Assembly: GCF_003355005.1 (NCBI RefSeq)
Contig: NZ_CP029985.1
Coordinates: forward strand, 372,001 to 436,000
Length of the DNA stretch: 64,000 nucleotides
Source: Sphingomonas sp. FARSPH
Lineage (GTDB): Bacteria > Pseudomonadota > Alphaproteobacteria > Sphingomonadales > Sphingomonadaceae
Reading direction: 5' to 3'
Positions 28,348-36,714 of this stretch are shown in pieces. Position 1 is the stretch's first letter; every line of letters begins with the position of its first letter. The position numbers and the translations under genes were made by a program. Below the pieces are notes generated by a model that saw nothing but the letters and a program-made list of their open reading frames with translations, did no database searches and was not told where the DNA came from.

Positions 28348-28695
28348 ATGATGCCGCCGACGATCCACGCCTATGCCGTTTCGCCCCCCGCCCGCGCCGC
28401 GCCGCGAATCGTCTGGGCGGCAATCGGTCTGCTGGCGGCCGAGGGCGTGTCGCCAGGATTTCTTGCCGCGCTCGCCCCGCTGCCGCTCACCTGCGCGATC
28501 GGCTATGCGTCGTGGTGGATCGCCGCCTGGGCCGGTGCCGAGGAACCGATCGGCAACGGCCAGCGCGCGCCCGGCCTGCCGCGCGCGGCGAACGACAACC
28601 GCATCCTGCCGCGCGGCCGACAGGCTCCTTCCCCGCTCGCCGCGGCGATCGCGCGTCATTATCAGATGCAGCGCGACCGCACCGGCAGCGCGTGA
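28348..28695 (+). CDS. Hypothetical membrane protein, 115 residues
   Basis: The frame begins MMPPTIHAYAVSPPARAAPR and has two hydrophobic stretches (about 22-42 and 46-64, RIVWAAIGLLAAEG and LPLTCAIGYASWWIAAWAG). A polar, basic C-terminal half follows with AANDNRILPRGR, a motif recurring in small alphaproteobacterial proteins. The ribosome binding site (GGCGGG) is weak. It is divergent from rpsL and upstream of tRNA-Trp. I do not recognise a family, and a false frame in GC-rich DNA is possible. Confidence 0.4.
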   Translation: MMPPTIHAYAVSPPARAAPRIVWAAIGLLAAEGVSPGFLAALAPLPLTCAIGYASWWIAAWAGAEEPIGNGQRAPGLPRAANDNRILPRGRQAPSPLAAAIARHYQMQRDRTGSA

Positions 28696-28758
28696 CGCAA
28701 TTGCGACAACGGGCGCTTGCCCTCGTCCGCCCGACCCGCTAGAGGCCGGCGCCGCTGC

Positions 28759-28834
28759 AGGAGTGTAGCTCAGTTGGTAGAGCATCGGTCTCCAAAACCG
28801 AGGGCCGTGGGTTCGAGTCCCTCCACTCCTGCCA
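28759..28834 (+). tRNA. tRNA-Trp (anticodon CCA)
   Basis: Seven-base acceptor stem AGGAGTG/CACTCCT, D arm GCTC/GAGC, anticodon stem TCGGT/ACCGA around loop CTCCAAA with anticodon CCA, T loop TTCGAGT and an encoded 3' CCA. The T stem has one T-T mismatch (second pair from the outer end). Placement before secE-nusG matches the usual bacterial order. Confidence 0.96.
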
Positions 28835-28947
28835 TGCTTTCGCGACGATCGCGGGGCGATCTGCCCATTGCGCGCAAACATCCGGATTTGACCATTTTCG
28901 TGAATTCCTTGTCACTTTTGCGGTGAAACGAGGGTGACGCCGGCAAA

Positions 28948-29112
28948 ATGGCGGTTTATCGGCGCTGCATGGATGAAGTGACACGGCACACCATTGTCTA
29001 TGCGATCGTCGGCGCGCTGTTGCTGATCGGCGCTCCCGCGCTGATCGCCTACAAACGACGCCGCCGCCGCGAGAAGCTGCGTCGCCGCGGCATCAAGACG
29101 TACGGCCACTGA
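28948..29112 (+). CDS. Small single-span membrane protein, 54 residues
   Basis: The frame from 28948 encodes MAVYRRCMDEVTRHTIVYAI and ends REKLRRRGIKTYGH; an internal ATG at 28969 (MDEVTRH) is an alternative start. It has one membrane helix (YAIVGALLLIGAPALIAY) followed by a strongly basic tail KRRRRREKLRRRG, a positive-inside topology signal. It sits between tRNA-Trp and secE. Function is unknown. Confidence 0.45.
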   Translation: MAVYRRCMDEVTRHTIVYAIVGALLLIGAPALIAYKRRRRREKLRRRGIKTYGH

Positions 29113-29330
29113 TCGTCCCGCGCGGCCGATCGCCATTCGCGTGCCCATGTCGATCACCGTGGATCGGTCCTCCTGCGGCACCGCTCTTGCCTTACCGCGC
29201 CCGCCCCGCTATCTCCGCATCCCATCCGACAGCGAGGACGGGCGCTCGCCGGTTCCCTTCACGGGGAAGCGGCGGAAAAGCCATGCCCTTCAGATCGGTA
29301 TTTTCTGATTCCAGCGGGCTTCGAGAAACA

Positions 29331-29528
29331 GTGGCGAAGACGACTCCCATCGAATTCATCCGACAGGTGCAGGCCGAAACCAAGAAGGTCGTCTGGCCGA
29401 CCCGGCGCGAGACGATCATGACGGGCGTCATGGTGGTCATCATGACGACCATCCTCGCGCTGTTCTTCCTGGGCGTGGATTCGTTCTTCAACGCCGTCGT
29501 CCAGGCGTTGCTGAAGCTCGCGAAGTAA
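29331..29528 (+). CDS. secE: Preprotein translocase subunit SecE
   Basis: 65-residue single-span subunit that clamps SecY. The GTG start at 29331 gives VAKTTPIEFIRQVQAETKKV, then the conserved amphipathic VVWPTRRETI, and one membrane helix (VMVVIMTTILALFFLGVDSF). A longer in-frame ATG at 29283 would add 16 residues and cannot be excluded. It is 14 bases upstream of nusG. Confidence 0.93.
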   Translation: MAKTTPIEFIRQVQAETKKVVWPTRRETIMTGVMVVIMTTILALFFLGVDSFFNAVVQALLKLAK

Positions 29529-29542
29529 AAGGGGCCGCCGCC

Positions 29543-30079
29543 ATGGCACGCTGGTACATCATTCACGCCTATTCCGGCTTCGAAGGCAAGGTTCGCGACG
29601 CCATCATGGCAGAGGCGACCCGCCTCGGCCTCGAGCAATTGGTCGAACAGATCGAGGTGCCGACCGAGACGGTGACGGAAGCGCGCCGCGGCAAGAAGAT
29701 CGCGGTCGAGCGCAAGTTCATGCCCGGTTACGTCCTCGCCAAGCTCAACATGAACGACGACGTCTATCACCTCGTCAAGAACACGCCGAAGGTGACGGGC
29801 TTCCTGGGTTCGATGGGCAAGCCGCAGGCGATCAGCGAGGCCGAGGCCGCGCGCATGCTCAATTCCAAGGAAGAAGCCGCCGCCGCGCCGAAGACGAAGG
29901 TCAAGGTCGATTACGAGATCGGCGATGCGGTCAAGGTGCTCGAAGGCCCGTTCGCCAGCTTCAACGGTGTCGTCGAGGAGCTCGATTTCGACAAGTCGAA
30001 GGTCAAGGTCAGCGTATCGATCTTCGGCCGCGCGACCCCCGTGGAACTCGACTTCGAACAGGTCGAACGCTCGAAGTAA
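29543..30079 (+). CDS. nusG: Transcription termination/antitermination protein NusG
   Basis: 178 residues. The NGN domain begins ARWYIIHAYSGFEGKVRDAI, with RGKKIAVERKFMPGYVLAKL. The C-terminal KOW domain is EIGDAVKVLEGPFASFNG followed by VEELDFDKSKVKVSVSIFGR. It couples RNA polymerase to Rho or to ribosomal S10, whose gene is also in this window. It ends at a strong terminator 20 bases after the stop. Confidence 0.98.
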   Translation: MARWYIIHAYSGFEGKVRDAIMAEATRLGLEQLVEQIEVPTETVTEARRGKKIAVERKFMPGYVLAKLNMNDDVYHLVKNTPKVTGFLGSMGKPQAISEAEAARMLNSKEEAAAAPKTKVKVDYEIGDAVKVLEGPFASFNGVVEELDFDKSKVKVSVSIFGRATPVELDFEQVERSK

Positions 30080-30099
30080 GCGGACCGGAACGGTTCACG

Positions 30100-30133
30100 A
30101 AAAGGCCGGCGGGGCGACCCGACCGGCCTTTTT
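30100..30133. terminator. Intrinsic terminator after nusG, probably bidirectional
   Basis: Perfect 10-bp stem AAAAGGCCGG/CCGGCCTTTT with a 13-base loop, followed by a further T on the plus strand and preceded by A on the other. It lies between the converging nusG and S9 peptidase genes. Confidence 0.85.
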
Positions 30134-30143
30134 GCTGTTCTAA

Positions 30144-30301
30144 GCCCCTCCCCTTTAGGGGAGGGGTTGGGGGTGGAGGAGTCCGGGTAGCCATTGGGTA
30201 GGGCGTTCCCCACCCCAACCCAGTGGCAGGTAAACGATGCCCCACATCGTTTAGGTCATGCCGGGGGCATGACCGACCTGCCACTCCTAAAGAGGAGGGG
30301 C
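30144..30301. repeat. Large structured palindromic element with a perfect three-way junction
   Basis: The outer part is GCCCCTCCCC with TTTA and GGGGAGGGG, and GGGGTTGGGGGTGG with CCCCACCCCAACCC, a GC-rich repeat also present at 60155-60256. Inside it, 30222-30285 folds without mismatch as a three-way junction: an outer 10-bp stem (30222-30231 with 30276-30285), an 8-bp hairpin (30232-30239 with 30245-30252) and a 9-bp hairpin (30254-30262 with 30266-30274). It fills the space between nusG's terminator and the S9 peptidase stop. Confidence 0.8.
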
Positions 30302-30310
30302 GTTACCCGC

Positions 30311-32620
30311 TCACCGGCCGCCCGGCGGCAGGTTCGTCTCCAGATAGCGCGTCATCAGATTGTACAGGTGCACGCTCGTCCCCGGCTTTTCGTAGATGCC
30401 GTGCGTGCGGTCGGGATAGGCCATCATCGTGAACGGCTTGCCCGCCGCGATCAGCGCGTCGGCCATCTGCTCCATGTTCTGGTAATGGACGTTGTCGTCT
30501 CCAGTGCCGTGGACCATCAGCAGATTGCCCTTCAGCCCCGCGGCATAGGTGATCGGCGACCCCTTGCGAAACCCTTCCGCATTGTCCGCGGGCAGGCCCA
30601 TGTAGCGTTCCTGGTAGATGGTGTCGTACAGCTTCTGGTCGGCGACGCCCGCCACCGCAATGCCCGTGCTGTAGAGATCCGGGAAGCGGAACACCGAGTG
30701 CAAGGTGCTCGACCCGCCGCCGCTCCAGCCCCAGATGCCGACGCGCGCCGGATCGATATAGCTGCGCGTCGCGAGCATCTTGCGCACGCCCGCGGCGATA
30801 TCCTCCGGCCCGACGATGCCGATGCGGCGATAGATGGTCTTGCGCCATTCGCGCCCGCGCGGGGAAGCGACGCCACGCGGATCGATGCTCGCGACGAGAT
30901 AGCCGTGCTCGGCGAGCATCCGGTGCCAGAGCGCGCCGCGCCCGCCCCAGCGATCCGCCACCGTCTGGCCGGCGGGCTCGCCATAGACCTGGAACAGGAT
31001 CGGATAGCGTTTGGCGGGGTCGAAGTTCGCCGGCTTGATCAGCCAAGCGTCGAGCTGCGTGCCCCCGCCGATGTCGACGCGGAAGAATTCCGTCGGCGGC
31101 AGCGGCCCCTTGCTCACCACGTCCTGCAACGCCTGGTTGCGCGCGAGCACGCGCAGCGGCTTGCCCGTGGTCATGTCCATGATCTCGGTCACCGGCGCGC
31201 GGTCGAAGCTGGAGAAGGTGTGCCGTGCCCAGTGCGCGCCCGGCGCGAGGTCGTAGCTGTGCGTGCCGGCCTGCCCCTGCGGCGTGACGCGCTCGACGCG
31301 CGGCTTGCCGGTCAGCGTCGCACGATACAGGTAACGCTGCGTCGGATTGTCGGGCGAGGCGATGAAATAGGCATAGCCCCCCGCCTCGTCGACTTGCAGC
31401 AGGTCGACGACGTCATAATTGCCCGGCGTGCGCAATTCCATCCGCTTGCCGTCGCGCGAGGCGAGGTAGAGGTGCCGCCAGCCGTCGCGCTCGCTCATCC
31501 AGGTGAAGCCGCGATCGCCCTTCAGCCACTGGACCTGGTCGTTCGCCTCGACCCACGCTTTGTCGCGCTCGACGAACAGTGGCGCGACGCTGCCGTCGGC
31601 CGGATCGCCGAGCAGCACCTGATAGGTATTTTGCAGGCGGTTGGCATATTGGATCAGCACGCGGCCCGACTTGCCCGCCCAGCCCATCTGCGGCACGTAA
31701 TTCTGACGCGGGTCGCCCTGCAGCGTGAACCAGCGCGTCGCGCCGGTGCCGACGTCGACCGTGCCGACCTGCACCGCCGAATTGGTGGTGCCGGCCTTGG
31801 GGTATTGCAGCGGAATGACCTTCGAATACTGGCCGTCGGTGTTCTTGATCATGTAGAAGGTGCCGACCCCCGACGTGTCGAAGCGCCAGAAGGCGATCCG
31901 CCGCGAATCGGGGCTCCAGCTCCATGCCTTGCGCAGACCGAACTCCTCTTCATAGACCCAGTCGCCCAGGCCGTTGACGATCAGGTCGCTGCCGTCGCGG
32001 GTCAACTGCTGCGCCGCGCCGCCGACGACGGGTTCGACGTAGAGGTTGTTGGCGCGGACATAGGCGATGCGCGTGCCATCGGGCGAGAATTCCGCATACA
32101 TCGTCGTCGACGGCGCCGCGGCCGCGTCGCCGACCTTGCGCAGCGCCTTGGTGTCGAGGTCGAGCAACCAGTAATCGCCGAGCGCGCGGGTGCGGCGGAA
32201 CGGCTGGCCGTTGGTGAAGATCAGCACCTTGCGGCGATCGGGCGAGAAGGCATAGCCCTCGACGCCGATCGCCTTGCCGCCTTTCGGCACCATCAGCGCC
32301 GCGGGGACGAGCACGGTGCGCGCGCCGCCCGCGATTTCGTAGCAGACGATGTCGCTACCCTCGGCAACGCTCTTCGATGGTTCGATCGCGATATAGCCGC
32401 GCCCGTCCTCGGTCCATTCGCCGCCATCGAAGCTGTCGCCACGGATCGCGGTCTTGCCGAAGATGCGCTCGATCGTCAGCGGCTGATAGGCCTGCGTCGC
32501 CGACGCGGCGGGCGCCGCGCCCTTCTGCGCCGGCGCTTCGGGCACGGGCGTGGTCTGCGACCAGGCGATCGCCGGCATCGACACCGCGGCCAGCGCGGCG
32601 ATCATGGGCAACGGACGCAT
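30311..32620 (-). CDS. Secreted S9 family peptidase (dipeptidyl peptidase IV-like)
   Basis: 769 residues. A Sec signal peptide (PMIAALAAVSMPAIAWSQ) directs it to the periplasm. Residues about 60-500 form the DPP IV N-terminal beta-propeller, with blade motifs such as EFSPDGTRIAYVR and SWSPDSRRIAFWR. Residues about 520-769 form the alpha/beta-hydrolase domain with nucleophile Ser in IWGWSGGGS, Asp in HGTGDDNVH and His in YPDRTHGI. It cleaves proline-containing peptides, probably for peptide nutrition. It is divergent from otsB by 145 bases, with no clear promoter seen. Confidence 0.95.
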   Translation of the reverse strand: MRPLPMIAALAAVSMPAIAWSQTTPVPEAPAQKGAAPAASATQAYQPLTIERIFGKTAIRGDSFDGGEWTEDGRGYIAIEPSKSVAEGSDIVCYEIAGGARTVLVPAALMVPKGGKAIGVEGYAFSPDRRKVLIFTNGQPFRRTRALGDYWLLDLDTKALRKVGDAAAAPSTTMYAEFSPDGTRIAYVRANNLYVEPVVGGAAQQLTRDGSDLIVNGLGDWVYEEEFGLRKAWSWSPDSRRIAFWRFDTSGVGTFYMIKNTDGQYSKVIPLQYPKAGTTNSAVQVGTVDVGTGATRWFTLQGDPRQNYVPQMGWAGKSGRVLIQYANRLQNTYQVLLGDPADGSVAPLFVERDKAWVEANDQVQWLKGDRGFTWMSERDGWRHLYLASRDGKRMELRTPGNYDVVDLLQVDEAGGYAYFIASPDNPTQRYLYRATLTGKPRVERVTPQGQAGTHSYDLAPGAHWARHTFSSFDRAPVTEIMDMTTGKPLRVLARNQALQDVVSKGPLPPTEFFRVDIGGGTQLDAWLIKPANFDPAKRYPILFQVYGEPAGQTVADRWGGRGALWHRMLAEHGYLVASIDPRGVASPRGREWRKTIYRRIGIVGPEDIAAGVRKMLATRSYIDPARVGIWGWSGGGSSTLHSVFRFPDLYSTGIAVAGVADQKLYDTIYQERYMGLPADNAEGFRKGSPITYAAGLKGNLLMVHGTGDDNVHYQNMEQMADALIAAGKPFTMMAYPDRTHGIYEKPGTSVHLYNLMTRYLETNLPPGGR

Positions 32621-32765
32621 CGAAAAATTCCCCCCTCATTCTATCGGCTTTGCCGTTTCGATTCCGCCGCCGTGTTAGCGGGCGGGATCGCGATCGTATA
32701 CGCCCGAAGCGTACCCATCGAAGCGGCTTGACCCGCGCCGCCCTTATCGCTCACCCCGCACGCCG

Positions 32766-33509
32766 ATGATGCTGCCCCCTCCCCCGCCCGATCTGCTGCG
32801 CGACGCGGCGTTGTTTCTCGATTTCGATGGGACGCTCGTCGAGTTGCAGGACCGGCCGGATGCGGTGCGCGTCGACGCCCGGCTCGCCGCGCTGATCGAC
32901 ACGCTGTCGCACGCGCTCGACGGCCGGGTCGCGATCATCAGCGGGCGGTCGGTGTCGGGCATCCGCGCGCTGTTCGGCGATCCGTCCTTTGCGATATCGG
33001 GCAGCCATGGGCTGGAGGTGGTGTGGCCCGACGGGCGCGAAACGGTTGCGGAACGACCTGCCGCACTCGACCGTATTGTCGCCGAAATGACTTCCTTCGC
33101 CTCTACCCGCCCCGGCGTGCTCGTTGAACAGAAGCCGCTCGGTGCGGCACTCCACTACCGCAAGGACCCTGCCGCCGCCGCGGGCAGCGATGCGCTGGCG
33201 CGCACGCTGGCGGACCAGGCGGGGCTGCACCTGCAGACCGGCAAGATGATGGTCGAGGTACGCGTACCCGGCGCGGATAAGGGCAGCGCGCTTTGCAAGC
33301 TGATGGAGACGGGGCCGATGGCGGGATACCGCCCGGTCTTTCTGGGCGACGATGATACCGACGAACCAGCGATGGTCGCCGCCGCCAGGCTGGGCGGCGC
33401 GGGTATCCTGATCGGGGCCGCGCGTGCCAGCGCCGCCGCCTATCGCCTGGACGGCGTGTCCGCGGCGCTCGACTGGCTGGAAGCGGCGGCGCGGAAGGCC
33501 GGGGCATGA
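32766..33509 (+). CDS. otsB: Trehalose-6-phosphate phosphatase
   Basis: 247 residues; removes phosphate from trehalose 6-phosphate. It is a HAD-superfamily enzyme with motif I FLDFDGTLVEL (nucleophile Asp), motif II IISGRS, the cap domain and motif IV GDDDTDE. It is the first gene of the otsB-GH15-otsA operon and overlaps the next start by four bases (ATGA). Confidence 0.95.
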   Translation: MMLPPPPPDLLRDAALFLDFDGTLVELQDRPDAVRVDARLAALIDTLSHALDGRVAIISGRSVSGIRALFGDPSFAISGSHGLEVVWPDGRETVAERPAALDRIVAEMTSFASTRPGVLVEQKPLGAALHYRKDPAAAAGSDALARTLADQAGLHLQTGKMMVEVRVPGADKGSALCKLMETGPMAGYRPVFLGDDDTDEPAMVAAARLGGAGILIGAARASAAAYRLDGVSAALDWLEAAARKAGA

Positions 33510-35335
33510 GCGACACGCCCGCGGCCGCGCCGACGCCGAATCCGACTGGCAACGCCACCTCCGTCGACTTGTGGCCGATCGGCAATTGCCAGGTCAGCGC
33601 CCTGGTCGATCGCGCCGGGCGCTTCGTGTGGGCATGCGTGCCGCGCGTCGATGGCGATCCGCTCTTTTCCGCCTTGGTCGGCGGCGCGGCGCCGGACGAC
33701 GGATATTGGGCGATCGATCTCGAGGATTCGGTGCGGATCGACCAATATTACATCCGCAACACGCCGATCCTCGTCAGCCTGCACAGCGATGCGCAGGGCA
33801 ATGCGGTGGAGGTGATCGACTTCTGCCCGCGCTTCCAGCGTCTCGGCCGCACCTATCGCCCCGTCGCCTTCGCGCGGATCGTCCGCCCAGTCTCCGGCAG
33901 TCCGCGCATTCGCGTGCGCATGCGCACCACCTGTGGCTGGGGCGGCACCTGCCGCGAGCAGGTGGGCGGTTCGAACCACCTGCGCATCATGCTCGACACG
34001 ATGGCGCTGCGACTCACCACCACCGCGCCGATCGGGATGGTCGAGGAGGAGCGCCCGTTCCGCATCGAACGCCCGCTGCATTTCTTCCTGGGGCCGGACG
34101 AAGGCTTTTCGGGCGACCTTGCCGAAACGGTCGAGGCGATGCTGACGCAGACGACCGCGGAATGGCAGGAATGGGTACGCGGTCTCGCGGTGCCGCTGGA
34201 ATGGCAGGACGTCGTCATCCGCGCCGCGATCACGCTGAAGCTGTGCCAGCACGAGGAGACGGGCGCGATCGTCGCGGCGCTGACCACCTCGATCCCCGAA
34301 CATGCCGGGTCGGAGCGCAACTGGGACTATCGGTATTGCTGGGTGCGCGACGCCTATTACACGGTGCAGGCGCTCAACCGGCTCGGCGCGCTCGACGTGC
34401 TGGAAGGGTATCTCGGTTACCTACGCAACATCGTCGACAATGCCCGCGGCGGGCATATCCAGCCGCTGTACGGGGTGCTGGGCGAGGCGACGCTGGAAGA
34501 ACGGTTCGCGCCCGCGCTGGCGGGCTATCGCGGCATGGGGCCCGTACGCGTCGGCAACCAGGCCTATGAGCAGATCCAGCACGATGCCTATGGCCAGATC
34601 GTGCTGTGCAGCGTCCACGCCTTTTTCGACCAGCGCCTGTTCCGTCCATCGGGACGCGAGGATTTCGAAAGCCTCGAACGCGTCGGCGAGCGTGCGTGGA
34701 CGTATCACGACCAGCCCGACGCGGGCCTGTGGGAGCTGCGCACGCGCCAGAGCGTCCACACCTATTCCAGCGCGATGTGCTGGGCGGCGTGCGACCGGCT
34801 GGCGAATGCGGCCAAGGCGCTGGGGCTCGAGGACCGCTGCCACTTCTGGCAGGACCGCGCCGACCGCATCCGCAGCGAGATCGAGACGCGCGCGTGGCGG
34901 CCCGAAACCAACCGCATGTCGGCGACCTTCGCCGGCGACGACCTGGACGCCAGCCTGATCCAGCTGCTCGACCTCAGGTTCTTCCAGCCCGACGACCCGC
35001 GCTTCGTCGGCACGCTGGAGGCGGTGGAAAAGGGCCTGCGCCGCGGCAGCCACATGCTGCGCTACGACACCGAGGACGACTTCGGCCTGCCGGAGACGGC
35101 GTTCAACGTCTGCACGTTCTGGCTGATCGAGGCATTGCACTTCACCGGCCGATCCGAGGATGCGCGCGCGTTGTTCGACGAGATGCTGACACGGCGCACC
35201 GCAGCGGGCTTGTTGTCCGAGGATATTGATCCAAGTAGCGGCGAACTCTGGGGAAATTATCCACAGACCTATTCGCTGGTCGGCATGATCAACTGCGCCG
35301 TCCTGCTGTCGAAACCATGGAGTTCGATCCGCTGA
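33506..35335 (+). CDS. Glycoside hydrolase family 15 protein (trehalase/glucoamylase-like)
   Basis: 609 residues. The N-terminal super-beta-sandwich domain starts at LWPIGNCQVSALVDRAGRFV; the (alpha/alpha)6 catalytic barrel begins near 270 with NWDYRYCWVRDAYYTVQAL. The second catalytic acid is likely the Glu in GLLSEDIDPSSGE, followed by GNYPQTYSLVGMIN. Family members of this type include trehalases that hydrolyse trehalose to glucose. Because it is between otsB and otsA, with a four-base overlap upstream and a 19-base overlap downstream, a role in trehalose turnover is likely, though alpha-glucan hydrolysis is possible. Confidence 0.93.
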   Translation: MSDTPAAAPTPNPTGNATSVDLWPIGNCQVSALVDRAGRFVWACVPRVDGDPLFSALVGGAAPDDGYWAIDLEDSVRIDQYYIRNTPILVSLHSDAQGNAVEVIDFCPRFQRLGRTYRPVAFARIVRPVSGSPRIRVRMRTTCGWGGTCREQVGGSNHLRIMLDTMALRLTTTAPIGMVEEERPFRIERPLHFFLGPDEGFSGDLAETVEAMLTQTTAEWQEWVRGLAVPLEWQDVVIRAAITLKLCQHEETGAIVAALTTSIPEHAGSERNWDYRYCWVRDAYYTVQALNRLGALDVLEGYLGYLRNIVDNARGGHIQPLYGVLGEATLEERFAPALAGYRGMGPVRVGNQAYEQIQHDAYGQIVLCSVHAFFDQRLFRPSGREDFESLERVGERAWTYHDQPDAGLWELRTRQSVHTYSSAMCWAACDRLANAAKALGLEDRCHFWQDRADRIRSEIETRAWRPETNRMSATFAGDDLDASLIQLLDLRFFQPDDPRFVGTLEAVEKGLRRGSHMLRYDTEDDFGLPETAFNVCTFWLIEALHFTGRSEDARALFDEMLTRRTAAGLLSEDIDPSSGELWGNYPQTYSLVGMINCAVLLSKPWSSIR

Positions 35336-36714
35336 GCCGTCTCGTCATCATTTCCAATCGTGTGTCCGCCCCCAACGGGTCCAATTCCGGCGCGCAGGGC
35401 GGGCTCGCCGTCGCGCTCGCTTCCGCTCTCCAGGAAAACGGCGGCATCTGGTTCGGCTGGTCCGGCGAGGAGACGCCCGAATATACCGGCCAGATCACCT
35501 TCGCCCGCGGCGAGGGCGTCACCACCGCGACCGTCGACCTCGAAGCGCAGGACGTCGAGGAATATTACAACGGCTACGCCAACCGCACCTTGTGGCCGCT
35601 GTTTCACTATCGCGTCGACTTGGCGGAATATGAGCGCGAGTTCGCCGGCGGCTACAAGCGCGTCAACGTCCGTTTCGCGGAAACCGTCCGCCCGCTGATC
35701 GAGGATGGCGACGCGGTATGGATCCAGGATTACCACATGTTCCCGCTGGGCGAGGAACTGCGCCGGCTGGGCCTTCAAAACCGCATCGGCTTTTTCCTCC
35801 ACATCCCCTGGCCGCCGCGCCGCCTGCTGTCGATCCTGCCCGAGGCCGAAGCGCTGGTGCGCACGATGTTCGCCTATGACGTCATCGGTTTCCACACGCA
35901 CGAATGGCTGAGCTCGTTCGTCGATTATGCCTGCCATGAACTGGGCGCGACGATGGACGGCGACGTGCTGCGGCTGGGCGAGCGGCAGGTGCAGGTGATG
36001 GCGGTGCCGATCGGCATCGACGCGGACGAATTCGCCGGCCTCGCGACGAGCACGCGCGGCCGCCTCGCCTTTCGCCAGATGCGCGACAGCGCGGTAGGCC
36101 GCGACATGATCGTGGGCGTCGACCGGCTCGATTATTCGAAGGGATTGGAAGAGCGTTTCCTCGGCTACGAACGCTTCCTGACCGAGCATCCGGAAGAGCG
36201 GAAAGAAGTGTTCCTGCTCCAGATCGCGCCGCCCAGCCGCGCCAGCGTCGGCAGCTACCAGCGCATCCGCTCCAGCCTGGAAAGCATCGCGGGACGGATC
36301 AACGGCGCCTATTCGGACGTCGACTGGACGCCGATCCGCTACGTCAACCAGGGCTATCCGCGCGACGTGCTGGCGGGCATCTACCGCGCCGCCAAGATCG
36401 GGCTGGTGACGCCGTTGCGCGACGGGATGAACCTCGTCGCGAAGGAATATGTCGCCGCGCAGGATCCGGAGGATCCCGGCGTCCTCATCCTGTCCCGCTT
36501 CGCGGGCGCGGCGTGCCAGCTGACGGACGCCCTGCTGATCAACCCCTATTCGGCCGAAGAGATGGCCGACGCGATCATGCAGGCGCTGCGCATGGGCCGC
36601 GACGAGCGGATCGCGCGCTGGCAAAGCATGATGGACGTGCTGCGCCGCGAGGACATCGGCTGGTGGCGCAAGACCTTCACCGAGGCGCTGGTTCGGGAAC
36701 CGCAGCCGGCATGA
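35317..36714 (+). CDS. otsA: Trehalose-6-phosphate synthase
   Basis: 465 residues of GT20 type; joins UDP-glucose (or another NDP-glucose) and glucose 6-phosphate. Motifs are VIISNRVS near the N-terminus, WIQDYHMFPLGEELRR, FLHIPWPP, VDRLDYSKGLEERF (phosphate-binding Arg and Lys) and RDGMNLVAKEYVAAQ. It completes an operon for making and degrading the osmoprotectant trehalose. Its last 38 bases overlap the 3' end of the opposite MscS-type gene. Confidence 0.96.
   Translation: MEFDPLSRLVIISNRVSAPNGSNSGAQGGLAVALASALQENGGIWFGWSGEETPEYTGQITFARGEGVTTATVDLEAQDVEEYYNGYANRTLWPLFHYRVDLAEYEREFAGGYKRVNVRFAETVRPLIEDGDAVWIQDYHMFPLGEELRRLGLQNRIGFFLHIPWPPRRLLSILPEAEALVRTMFAYDVIGFHTHEWLSSFVDYACHELGATMDGDVLRLGERQVQVMAVPIGIDADEFAGLATSTRGRLAFRQMRDSAVGRDMIVGVDRLDYSKGLEERFLGYERFLTEHPEERKEVFLLQIAPPSRASVGSYQRIRSSLESIAGRINGAYSDVDWTPIRYVNQGYPRDVLAGIYRAAKIGLVTPLRDGMNLVAKEYVAAQDPEDPGVLILSRFAGAACQLTDALLINPYSAEEMADAIMQALRMGRDERIARWQSMMDVLRREDIGWWRKTFTEALVREPQPA

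Noticed and set aside
28759..28834. tRNA-Trp as a phage attachment site
   Set aside because: No integrase gene or repeat of the tRNA 3' end was seen in the flanks, and the neighbours are housekeeping genes.
28102..28881. A 259-codon minus-strand frame spanning the tRNA
   Set aside because: It reads through tRNA-Trp on the opposite strand and shows no recognisable protein features.
32621..32765. General stress (EcfG-type GGAAC...CGTT) promoter for the trehalose operon
   Set aside because: No GGAAC-N16/17-CGTT pair is present in the 145 bases upstream of otsB.
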